This document shows, in pieces, positions 25,486 to 37,073 of a stretch of 64,000 nt of DNA (the stretch's first letter is position 1; every line of letters begins with the position of its first letter). This DNA is from Mytilisepta virgata. Taxonomy: Eukaryota > Mollusca > Bivalvia > Mytilida > Mytilidae. The stretch spans positions 122,892,614-122,956,613 of the forward strand of contig CM051521.1 in assembly GCA_028015205.1 (NCBI GenBank), read 5' to 3'. Below the pieces are notes generated by a model that was given only the letters and a program-made list of their open reading frames with translations, ran no database searches and was not told the DNA's origin. The position numbers were made by a program, and so were the translations under genes.

Positions 25486-25658
25486 GGAGGGACCAGATTC
25501 CCAAAATCAATCCTAACCTGTATGTCTTATGGGTGACCATTGTGGTAAAATATAAGGATACCTTCAAAAGAACAAAATGAGCATAAAGCTAACAGTTTGC
25601 GGACGACGACAACACTCATAACATTTGTGTTCGTATAAAAAGCAGGTATCATAAATGA

Positions 25659-25923
25659 TTTTGTTTGTTTAGTTATGGTTTAACGCTGTTTTCAGCACAT
25701 TTGGCTATTTCACGGCAGCCAATGTTTATTGGTGGAGGAAGCCAGAGTACCCGGAGAGAACCACCGACCTTCGGTAGGAAAATTGGCAACCCTTGTCAAT
25801 TAAGATCGGAGTCGAACACACCCGGCCACAGGTGAGATTCGAACTCACAACCACAGCGTTGACAGGCTAGTGATCATTAGTAGTCATGACTATCTACCTA
25901 GACCACTCGGCCACCGAGGCCCC
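25659..25923 (-). mobile_element. tRNA-derived SINE, full length
   Basis: 265 bp flanked by a perfect 10-bp target duplication (tcataaatga at 25649-25658 and 25924-25933). On the minus strand the head is tRNA-like with an A box (TGGCCGAGTGGTCTAGG) and a B box (GAGTTCGAATCTC). It is followed by the conserved body (AAGGTCGGTGGTTCTCTCCG) seen in many bivalve SINEs and a short A-rich tail. The head resembles a tRNA with a long variable arm (Leu/Ser type). Possibly the RUDI family of bivalves; the family name is uncertain. Confidence 0.85.
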
Positions 25924-25979
25924 TCATAAATGAAAATGATATTGTATAAAAAACATCAAAAAGCTTTAAGAACCCCTAG

Positions 25980-27395
25980 AACACCAAAAATCATCGCACT
26001 ATATTTTCTGTTAAGACAGTTGATTTGATATTTTTTAAACGTTTAGAATCAGCAAATAAATTGGATGTAACCTTGAGTAATAGTTTGGGGAATAGCTAGC
26101 CTCATTTGATTTCCATATTGAAACTTCAACCGTCCTGAAAGGGACTAATATCCCCTGCAGCAACATGTCTGTTTTGAAGCCTACACAAAGTTCAAATCAT
26201 TGTATTTTTCAAATAAATTGCCCAAACAGAAAATCCATAATCTTATCTTACAAATATAAGTTTCATGAAAATCCTGCAAGAAATGTAGGAGTTGCGGAAA
26301 AAACATTGGACAAAGTTATGTAAATAAACAGCTGCACCACGAGAGCATGATACGCCTATCGTCTTGTGAAAAAAAAAACATAATAAATGTTTTTGGAATC
26401 CTCCTTTATTTAGTGGAGCTGCTGGTGGAATGTATATGGACCCCCAGCAAAACATAAGCGTGTAAACTTTTAAGCAATAGAGATACGGCGTGAAATGTGA
26501 CCAAAAAGGCTACCTTTTTACCAAAAAGCTCAATAAAAATTCAATAACTCAAAAATAAAATAATCATCACCAAAAAGTATACAGATCTTTAGATTAATAT
26601 AATTAAGAATTATATAAAGTTTGAAGCAATAATCATAAATCGTTTTTGAGATACGGCGCGACATGTGAAACCTCACCTCCCTTTTTTTTACCAAAAACTC
26701 AGTAACTCTAAAATAAAATTTTGAATCAACACCAAAAAGTATACAGATCTTTAGATTAATATAACTAAGAAGTGTGTAGTTTTATGCAATAATCATAATG
26801 CATTTTTGAGATACGACATGACATGTGAAACCCCCCCCCCCCTTCTTTTTTAAAAAAAAAGTCTAAAATAAAATTTTGAATCATCACCAAAAAGTATACA
26901 GATCTTTAGATAAATATAACTAAGAAGTGTGTAAAGTTTTAAGCAATAATCATAAATCGTTTTTGAGATACGGCGCGACGTGAAAAAAAACACACTTCCG
27001 TTTTAGTTACAAAGTCCCGCAACTCAAAATGTTTTAATCTTATTTTCACCAAAAAGTATACAGATCGTTTGACCATCATAAGAAACCATTATGTTAAGTT
27101 TTGTGAAATTTGGATGTTTCGTTCTCAAGTTACGGCGCGACATGTTTACGACGGACATTTGTATACCATAATACGTCCCGTAAAAATTTTGAACAGCCAT
27201 ATCCTTTACATTTCTTTTCCAAACAAAAATTCCTGGCAACATGCACATCTCCATAATGTGATCTAAAATTCCATCAAGTTTCATGAGAATCCTGTAAGAA
27301 ATGAAGGAGGAGTTGTGGACCATGTTATTTCAGACAGACTGAGACAGATGGATCGAAACCTATATGTCCCCCAACTTGGTTTGCGGGGGTATAAA
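25980..27395 (-). mobile_element. Tandem-core element, minus orientation
   Basis: The right end reads, complemented, tacccccgcaaaccaagttg followed by a degenerate GTCY tract (catctgtctcagtctgtctg) and caactcctcc, the same order as at 13346. The core has about four units of roughly 170 bp (caccaaaaagtatacagatc at about 26569, 26731, 26885 and 27048, with gagatacggcgcgac). The left limit is uncertain; a weak hairpin gggactaatatccc lies at 26143. Confidence 0.5.
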
Positions 27396-28340
27396 GATGT
27401 ATACCTGACCAATTTCCTGGGAGAGAGAAATAACAAGCCTGCACAAATACATAAATATACATGTATACAAAATAACAAAGATTTCAGATATTTATTAAGA
27501 ATCCTCATTAAAATGTGTGAAGTATAAAAAATCCAATGTAAAAAAGTTATACATTTATATTAAATAGATTAAAAATTGAACTTTATTTAAAATTTTGAAT
27601 TGTGAGGATAAATTTTTCTTTGAGATTCATTTTTTTCCAAATAATTTATCATTCTTTCAATTCTCTATGAACATTTACAATTTTTTTAAAATTTTAACTT
27701 TTACATGTACTCACAAAACGTTTTGACAATATTTATTAATTTTAATAGATTTTCAAATACAAGATCCAAACATTCTGTTAAAAATATGTCAAATGGAATA
27801 AAATACAGGCATATCATGAATGATTGATGAAAAATTATAAAACTCTGAAACAAGTTCTAGTTATATCTGCAATAATTTTGTATTTGATGTTTATATGTTA
27901 AGCACTGGTTCCAATTGAATTACAATACAACTGAAATTGTTACATAATTCTATAATCAGGAATAAAATGCTACAAATGTTAAGTATTAAACAACAACAAT
28001 CTTCCAAGTAAAACAATATCCTAGATTGTTAATATTCCTGATGTTTTTTATGTTAAGCACTGGTTCCTCGTTTTAATCATAAGATATTAGTTACTTGCAA
28101 GATTGTTCGTGGGGTGCCCAATCATGTTCCGACTGCAGATTTAAGAGCAAGGAATGCTATTTACACAACCTTCTCTCGCTCTCTCATAAACATTAGCTAC
28201 AGTTCATGTTGCACAATTCCGTTACTTTCCCTAGACGTTTCCTCAAAGATCTTACAATATTAACAGTTGCCTTGTTGCATAGAGTATCACAAACAGTCAA
28301 TGAAGTACCCGTGGTTTACATTATTTATATAAAGTTATTA

Positions 28341-31300
28341 TCATAATTTTTTTAATGCTGTGATAAGCACTACAAACAGTGGAAGGATTACAGCTACAAC
28401 GTGAATCTTGATATTTGTGGCTGTATTACATTCTGGCTCTCCACACTGACAGTATTTCACTTTTATCTTGTAGGTACCAGTTCTGTCTGTACATTCATCA
28501 CTGACTTCACCTGCTGATGCACACTCACGAATGTATCGAATATTCCAATCGTCATCATAGAAAACTGAAATAACAAATTTATCCAGTATAAACAACATTT
28601 TGTGAAATTTGTGTGCTATTTTGTAAATGTGTTAATTGCAACAGTAGATCAAAGGAATCTCCTGTCTCTCAAACGCTGGCGGTTCAAGGTCTAGAAGTTC
28701 AGTGTAATTAGTACTCCAATAGCAATGCTATAAAGGGAAAAGGTAACAAGTTTGCTATAGAATAGCCAAAGTGGCGGCCATCTTGGATTTTCCAATATGG
28801 TCGTCTTAAGCGCTTGTGGTGACCTTTCTTTGGCAACGGCTGCAGTTTAAAAAATTTCAGAGTCAAAAGGCACATCTACGCATACTTGTCCACCACCCTA
28901 TAAAATTTGGAGTGGCTAGGACATATAGAACAGTATAGTTCTAGAATGTTCCATGTAAGACATTTACGTTTCTATTGAAACCCCTACCTCTTTTGATCCC
29001 CATGAAACATACTTTTTAACCCTCCAATTTGAAGTGGGTGTCGTTTTTAGAAACAACAAACATGGGGCTATGTCTGTATAAAATATTGAAATCATCAAGT
29101 AAATGATTTCTGAGAACTAGCTATAGAGATCTTAAGTTCATCCATTGTATGCCATGAACCGGTTAATACAAATATTATGCTGTATGACTCAGTCTAAATT
29201 TTGAACAAAATTCTGATATTTTTTAAAGCTCAAAATTTTATTGTTAAAAGTAAGAATTATTAATTCATGAGCCTTTCTTTTTTTTACATTACGTCACATG
29301 ATTATTTTTCTCTTTTTTTCCTTTCTTTTTCACATGGTTTATTTTATGCTAGTAAATAATAACACTGTTATTAACACATTCACATAGCATTGACACCTTT
29401 TGATAATGCAGGAATAATAATAAGGAAATGGAATTCTATATAAGTATTATATATAACTATTAGTTTGTTTCCGAATCCTTTTGTTTTTTTTATGTATTTT
29501 GTCTGTTATTATGTGTCTTTGATTATCAGAATAAATCTGTTTAAACTAACATATAACAGGTCTGAGTCTTCAAAAATATTTCACAAAGAGGGAATTGCAG
29601 TATCTGAAATTCAATTTATTCCAAGCAATTCTGTTGCACACCAGTCTACTTCAATATATGCACTAAGAATAATTTTTTCTTAGTTAACTTTTAAAGTGTT
29701 TCATTTTATTCTAAGCTTGTGAGAATTATATTAGGCTGGGTCCTTTTAGATAAAGATGTTGCTCCTGTTATTTATGTGTGAGGGTTATTCGAAGGGTGTT
29801 ACTTTAAGAAATACTAAGTACTGTGAGAATTATTTTTCCCACTAGGGTACTCCCGTTTAGGTCGCTTAACACACATGCTGGTCAATACAGATCCGTTTTT
29901 AACGCAATCCTGAACCAATTTCATTAAAATTAATTTACTCAACAATCAAAATCAGTACTATTATCTGCTGTTGATTTAAAAAAAAAATAATCATATATGA
30001 GAAATGTGTAGTTAATAGATACATCACACACAGGTAAGTATTATAATAGTGTTTCCTAAAAAGACTGAATACTCGTGACCAACTTTATACCCATGTGGTC
30101 AATACACATCCGTTTTGTAAACTCCTCCAAGAGAATTAAAATCTAAACATCTAACATAAATTGCATTAAAATCAAATAGAAAATGTAGACGTCAGAGTGC
30201 TTACAAAAATGACACACTATGCCTAGTTCCAAAGAAATGAACCTAAACACAAAACTTAACCAGTCATTGTAGCATGAAATGTAGGACGTAGGGACCCAAG
30301 TGTTGCTGAACTACGCTGTACTATACACAGGGGTTTCAATAGATTTAAAAGTAGGCAGCTAAATAAAAAAAGTAGACAGCTTTTAGTTTTTAAAACAAGG
30401 CTGGCGAAGCGGGCCGAGTCCCCGAGCAAAGCTCGGTGGCTTAGGGCCGGGGGTCTGGGGTAAATGGTGCAAAATCCTGCATTCTGGCACTCTCCTGGCA
30501 ACTAATTTTAGCTTTCAAAACAATTGTGTGTGTGTAAAATTGAAAATTCTTATTATTTTGAAGTATTCTGAAAAGAATTCTCACTTTCAGATAGCTATTT
30601 TGATGTGTTGGATTTGGAGCACATTATTATGCATTTTAAATGTATTTGTTTATCATCATTCTAATGATATTTTTTGATAAAGCTATTAAAATTTTGAATG
30701 AACATTTCCAGTTGTTTTCTTTTCAATGTGTTACATCTTGGTCAGCGATAAGAAATCTAATTATATTCTATTACTCCCAAAACAGTCAGACCATCAACAT
30801 ACTTTTTTGCAACTGGTCAAATCAATTTCAATTGTTACAATTGCTCTTCTGTTTTCTATTAGCTGTTATTGATAAATAGTTACCTGCATTTTCATCAGAG
30901 AAGCTACCTATACCTTAAATTGATACCTGGGCTTATAAAGGAATGTTATTTTCACAATGATTTGATTGTGTTTGGCAAGTTTTACTTTCAAATAGAAAAA
31001 GTAAATTACCAGTAAACCCAAGACTATGGTTTTCTAATCAGTGCTAATACATGTGTAGGATTCAACTGAAATTGAGAAGACCAATTGCAAAAAAATATGT
31101 TGATGGTCTGACTGTTTTGGGAGTAAGTTTGATCAATCGTGCAAAGATTATTGACAATTTATTATTTTCAAACAATCTACAGTAAATCAGTTGTTGTTGT
31201 CGTGACATCTTCGACACCTGGTTCCATTTTAGAAACACTGTGAGACTGACACGAATTATTGGGAACCAGTGTCATATCGACCGATGGAAATCGGCGTGCT

Positions 31301-34300
31301 AAAATGCGCACGGACGCACTTTGTTTACATCAACCAAGGAAGTTAATCGAATTATTAAAACAGTAACGTCGTTTCCATTGATCTTTTAATTTTACGTTTT
31401 AATTTTTTTTACTGTCAAAAAAGTAGCCGGCGGATGACCACTAAATACCCGCCGATCTTCGCCGGCAACCGCCTTCTATTGAAAGCACTGGTATACAAGA
31501 GGACTGTAGTGGTGAAATATCATTGATATTTATTAATACAAACTGTATAGGTTTCTGAGAAATGGAGCTTAACGCAAAACTTAACAATCTGGACATACGT
31601 ACGGACAGACAAGGGTAAATCTATATGCCCCCGCCACATTCCTGGCGGGGCATAATATAAATCTGTTGAGAAATGTAGATGTAAGAGCACTTATGGATGG
31701 AAAGATGAACTGACATCAGCATTTCCATATTGCCTCTACATGTTGAGGCAGGGGACAAAAAATAGTTCAGTCGCAATTAAAACCATTTTACAGGTAAAAG
31801 ACTCAACAAGAGTTAATGAAGTTTAATGTAACGAGTCTTTCTGAGTTATCTTCTTTAAACCAACCTTCTTGTTTAATTTTTCTGCACATGGTAACATTAG
31901 CTGGACAATCCTTTAAGAACTTGCTATCTTTACCAAAATCATCAGCACACTGAGATTCTGTGTAGGAATTACACTGGTAACATTGTATGGCCGATACACC
32001 TGAAATTAAAGTATATAACTAGAGGTACTGTTGTCACAGGAGTCCAGCATGCTGGACTGTTTTAGCACGCTAAAACTGATGTCTCCCCTTCCATACCCAT
32101 AGTTTTTTTAACATTTTTTAGGGATCATCAAGGTGGCAAATTAAGAGCTATGGTACATAATACATGTAGTTACCTACAGATATGTGCTTCAACAAGGAAT
32201 GAATAAGGTAATATATAGTTTTGGGGAAGGGATCTGAACCATTTTTAAGATAAATTAAGGTTTCTGGTCTTGAGGGGGTGGGGATGACCCACAAGGCTAA
32301 GATGTATATTGCATACAACTGGTCTTGTAACCATGAGTAGTACAATATATGGTTTAGGGATGGGGATTCCAACCATTTTTAAGATAAAATAAGGTTTCTG
32401 ATTTTGAGGGGGGTGGGGATGACCCCCAGGGCTAAGATGTATATTGCATTCAACTCGTCTTGTAACCATGAGTAGTACAATATATGGTTTAGGGGTGGGG
32501 ATTCCAACCATTTTTAAGATAAAATAAGGTTTCTGATTTTGTGGGGGTGGGGATGACCCCCAAGGCTAAGATGTATATTGCATACAACTGGCCTTGTAAC
32601 CATGAGTAGTACAATATATGGTTTAGGGGTGGGGTTTTCTACCATTTTTAAGATAAATTAAGGTTTCTGGTCTTGAGGGGTAGGGGATGACCCCCGGGGC
32701 TCAGATGTATACTGCATTCAACTTGTCTTGTTATCATGAATAATAAAATATATGGTTTAAGTGTGGGGATTTCAACCCTTTCCAAGATAATGTAGGCTAG
32801 GGGGTGGGGACTGACCCCAGGGACCCAAATGTGGTACTCTGCACTCCGCCTTGACCTGATGCATATACCTTCCAAATATCATGAGGCTAGCTCAAGAAAC
32901 AAAAAAGTTATGTTCCGGACAAAAAATTTGATTAGAAGAGGAAGAAGAACACTATTGGGTTGGGATCTCAATGGTTTTCAGAATATTTAGTATTTTATCA
33001 TTTGAGGGGGTGGGGCATGACCCCCCTCAGACCCCCCTATGGTACCAAATGATTTGTCTTATCATAAGGAGTAATAATATATATGGTTATAGGGTGGGGA
33101 TCACAATGGTTTTCAAAATATTAAGTATTTTGTTATTTTAGCCTACATTTTACAGGCTAGGGGGTGGGGACTGACCCCCAGGGACCCAAATGTGGTACTC
33201 TGCACTCCGCCATGACCTGATGCATATACCTTCCAAATATCATGAGGCTAGCTCAAGAAACAAAAAAGTTATGTTCCGGACAAAAAATTTGATTAGAAGA
33301 GGAAGAAGAATAATAATCACTAAAACAATATGTCTCCCTTCGAGAAGGGGAGACATAATAACCAGTGCTTCATTGTCTAATTATCATGATGGAACAAACC
33401 AATACAACTCTCACAAAATTATGAACAATCTTTACTTTGAATAAATAATAAGAATATCATTCATTCAAATAGGTGAAAAATGATGATTTTGGTTGTAATC
33501 TGGACTGCAGATACATGTAGATGATTGAAATCATCAAGTATCTCTAACGAAAGGCTTGAATAATCAGACACTACATGAAACTGGCACAAACATAACACTT
33601 ATTGGGTTGATGAATTTGCACTCAAGACGACAGAATAATACAAAATACTGATGTTAGTATTTATTAAAAGCAACTGGACAAAAAGAGATGTTTTTACAGA
33701 AGCCAACAATAATGGTGATGAATTCCAAAAATTCTACATTCTGTTAAAATTCTTATACTTAATACTATTTGCCTCTGGTGGGTTATGAAAATTTTGACAG
33801 GGTTCATCTTAAACAGCAAGTTTTTTTTTTTAATGTCTTTACCAAGGATGTAAATAATACTACAATTGCTGCTCTATGTATATATATCAGCTTTGATAAA
33901 CATTAGGGCAGAGATCAAAAGTTCAATGTCGGATAAAAAACTTAATTCACATAGTTTTTTCACTGACCCCCCCACCTTCTCTTAACTTAATTTGGGAAAA
34001 ATTGATTGACCAATATAGGCGTATACAAAAATCGATGTCGGATAACAAAACTTCCAGTGATTTTTACCCTCCCACCCCCAAACTATTTGAATTAAGTTTT
34101 TTATCCGACATTGAACTTTTAATCTCGTCCCTTAAAAAAATTCTTTCAATAAATTCCTGTTGGATTAGAAACAAGCTGTAAAATCAAAATTTATTTATAT
34201 ATCTTTTTATAATTCTCTGTGTATATTATGCCTGAGGGAGCATTGTTTATCCTTATGTCAACAATCAATTGTCAATGTAGACAGGTTATATCTGTAAGAT

Positions 34301-35829
34301 TGAACAAAATTATGTAACCTTACATCAAACACCCTAGGCTATTGTTGTATTATATAATATGATGATTTAAGTTAAAGCTGATATTATTTCATTTGTTAAC
34401 CTTTTCTTTAATAAATAACAATCTGACATAATGCCTGTCAAGGGTTTCAGAAACACAGCATGGTATAATTCCTTTTTTATTGGAGCACTGACATGTTCAA
34501 TAATTTCTAAACTTTGCTAGATTTAATAAAAAAGAAAAATACAGAAAAAAATCCTTTAACTGACTCAGTGAACACAAATCTTCTTTCATACTGACTGAAA
34601 ATTAAATTTAAATGTTAAAAAAAAATGAAAGAAACATCAATCAACTATATCCACTGCAATCAATAATTCACAATCGTGTTTTAGCAATTCAACCTAACAT
34701 CAGGCAGACCTGTTTTTTCTGAAAATCTACGGACGATTTGGGTACCAGATATAATGTTTACAATCGATGTTTCTGCCCATAGCTGCATCTAGCAATAACT
34801 AGAAATTCTACATGTTTAATTTATAGTACCTACTCAAATCTTTACTGTGTATATGCAAAACAATTGCACACAAAATTCTGTACAAGTTTATCAAAAAGAA
34901 AATAAATAAGGCCAAATAAAAAATACATGTGTTTAGGGTAACACACTGAAAAAAGCTAGGTAGGGTAGGTAGGGAAATTTTATTTTTTACATCAATTTTT
35001 TTAGTTAGGTTGTATACTAGAGTCACCTTGACTTTAACAGTGCTTGTTGAAGAAAGGTTATAAAAAATTTAGGGTAGGCACTAAAAATTAGGTAGGGTCG
35101 GGTTACCCTAGACACAACTATATTTTTTTAGGCCTAAGGAAACAAATTAATGCACACATTTAAACCATAAAGTACAATTTTACACAAAATAAACTGTAGA
35201 AATATCTGGAAGCAATACATGCCAAGAAAACCTGTGTTGCCACTGTTTTGCTATAAAAGTTAGTGGTATGTTTACATTTGCACTTTTTTTCTGGAAAACA
35301 TTCAGAATTTTTAATTGTTTTCAGAAATTAAAAAAACAATGCTTCTGGTAAATAAAGATAAAGAATGTTAAATTATTTTTTTTCTTAGATTACATTCAGT
35401 TTAAATTAAATTCTCATCTATATTTACATAAATGTCTGTTACATGGCTTCAAATGTAATAAAAAACAAATTATGAAGTGTGCAAAAATTGTCAATATGAG
35501 AGATTGAATGTCAACAGTGCTGCACTATGTTGCGATTTAGCAATGCCGTCTAAAATTTATTACTCTGGCAGATTTATGAAAATTTATAAGTGTTTGCATT
35601 CTGTCGTTCACCTTTCACACTTTGCTGACAGTGTCCTCTGTGAAGGTAAGATCAAGGTCGATTATTAAAACACTTTACCATAACATGGCGTCAGGAACAA
35701 ATATATCTACCGACATGATACAATACTGAAATTATCTGATAGATTGAACTGACAAATGAATTCTCACTTACCTTGGTCCAAAAAGGCAAAACAAACGAAC
35801 AAAAATACTGTAAACTGCAGGTACTTCAT
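28341..35829 (-). CDS. Ly6/uPAR (quiver/sleepless-like) protein, gene C
   Basis: Three coding exons on the minus strand: 35772-35829 (signal peptide MKYLQFTVFLFVCFAFLDQ), 31865-31999 and 28341-28564. Lengths 58+135+224 = 417 nt, 138 aa plus stop; both introns are phase 1. The mature chain opens with QCYQCNS, carries ten cysteines, an NVT sequon, the block RYIRECASAGEV, the ending YCQCGEPECN and a hydrophobic C-terminal segment (VVAVILPLFVVLITAL) of GPI-signal type. It is strikingly close to gene B (shared CYQCNSY, NVTMCRKI, QEGV, TGTYK blocks) and shares its splice positions, so B and C are the younger duplication. Intron 1 and intron 2 are filled with repeat elements. The donor of exon 2 (AAG|GTTGGT) is weak. 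Function is inferred only from the fold: an extracellular, membrane-tethered three-finger protein. Confidence 0.9.
29820..31655 (-). mobile_element. Tandem-core element with nested insertion
   Basis: The right end is a hairpin (tgcccccgccacattcctgg...ggca, about 31625-31652) preceded by acgtacggacagac, the complement of a GTCY-type tract. Core blocks with ggtcaatacagatccgtttt (29880) and ggtcaatacacatccgtttt (30098) lie to the left. A second element at 30328-31490 interrupts it. The left boundary is approximate. Confidence 0.45.
30328..31490. mobile_element. 1.16-kb inverted-terminus element, possibly hAT-like
   Basis: Ends CAGGGGTTTCAATAGA and, complemented, CAGTGCTTTCAATAGA. Flanks share tataca (ctataca before, gtatacaa after), but an 8-bp duplication is imperfect. 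Inside, 30771-30836 pairs with 31064-31136 (cccaaaacagtcagaccatc facing gatggtctgactgttttggg), a strong hairpin. A GC-rich patch lies at 30395-30480. Confidence 0.45.
32040..33353 (-). mobile_element. Pearl/Helentron-like element in gene C intron 1 boundary region
   Basis: The right end is a hairpin (gtctcccttcgagaaggggagac, 33331-33353). At the left are two hairpins (agtccagcatgctggact, an 18-bp palindrome at 32041-32058, and tttagcacgctaaa). The core has about five units of 110-120 bp (ggtttaggggtggggat) related to the opposite-oriented core at 42.0-42.6 kb. A block of about 150 bp is repeated almost exactly at 32793 and 33159. It lies just upstream of exon 2 of Ly6 gene C. Confidence 0.55.
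33354..35771. other. Intron 1 of Ly6 gene C, mostly unassigned
   Basis: Between the tandem-core element and exon 1. Apart from the small MITE at 34925-35122, only AT-rich sequence was seen. An inverted pair around 33905-33945 and 34085-34125 (agatcaaaagttcaatgtcg facing cgacattgaacttttaatct-like sequence) suggests another degraded element. Confidence 0.4.
34925..35122. mobile_element. Small MITE in gene C intron 1
   Basis: Termini catgtgtttagggtaac and gttaccctagacacaac are inverted. The interior has tagggtaggtaggg and gggtaggcac. A diverged relative lies at 42991-43219. Confidence 0.55.
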
Positions 35830-37071
35830 TGCGACTGCCTCTTGTGTCGTCTCAGTCGGATGTGAATGACAAAAAGATTTCACACATGCGCAATTCAGTA
35901 TCTACGTCATGAGGACTGATTGGGGGATTTCAAAATTTTAAAAGGGAATTACAAAACAACAACAAAAAATATTTTGGTTTAAACAATAGACTCTATTTAC
36001 TGAACCAATCAATTGCAATTATTGGAAATATCAAAATAAAATGATGTCTTCCACATACAATGTATACATATATGGTATAGCAGAGACATATAAAACTATC
36101 CATAATAACAAAAAAAAAAAAAAAAATCCATAATAACATTTTCAATATTAGATAAAATTCCGGGGGGGGGGGGGGTAACTTATATTGTCAATATGAATGT
36201 AACATATGTAACATTTAAGTAAGGAATTATCTTTTTGTTTATTTACAGTTTAAATTAATAAATTTCAAAATATGGGTTAGAATTATTTTATTCCACGGGG
36301 AGCCCCCGTATACATAATTTAAATATAACTGCGTATATAAAGTAATTAGCTAAAATTTAAATGTTCAAATCAAATAAAAAGAGAGTAAACTAGCCTTCTA
36401 TATATTAAATTCTTATATCAATTTTACCTCCTGTTTCAATTATTTAGAAACTCTTGAAATGTCGATTCTTACCAACCGCGGGTCAAGTAATCTGAGCTTA
36501 GAGTATTAATGCTTTTAGATAAAGATGTAGGTAAAATTTAATTAATGAGATGTTTCTTTTTTGTATTGATCTTATCGTGTTTAACGTTCAACATTACCGA
36601 TCTTAAAAACTACAACACTGAGTTACTTCATTATTTTTATTGTTAGTTTTTTTTTCAAATTCAAACTCAATTTTTGATAAGCTGCACTCAGAAATTCTGT
36701 AAGGTGATAAATTTGCTTTGGGGCAGTTGTAACTCATTTATATATAAAGGGATTCATTGTTTTGAATGGTAAGAAAACAATAGGATACTCCCTTACTAAG
36801 AACATGGTTTACATTCATTCTTCACAATTAAGAAATATCAAATCCTATAATTTCATTGGTCGAGAGCACTTTGCTATATTCTAAATGTGTGATGTCAGGG
36901 GTTTGTAGGAACGAACGTGGATATAAAACCCTGACTTTGGAGGATGTAGTAAATCGAAACAATAGGATTGTCACTATTAAAATCAAAGGTTAACAGAAAT
37001 AAACAGTAAACAATACAAACATGCACCACAGACTAGAAAAAAAGTTTGTTGTTTTTATTATAATTTGTATA
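35830..37071. other. Upstream flank of Ly6 gene C
   Basis: Holds the likely promoter side of gene C (minus strand), but no TATA box could be assigned with confidence. Poly-A at about 36110-36126 and poly-G at about 36163-36175 are the only repeats noticed. Confidence 0.4.
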
Positions 37072-37073
37072 TA

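Noticed and set aside
25800..25923. tRNA gene
   Set aside because: The A and B boxes belong to a SINE head bounded by target duplications; the cloverleaf is not intact.
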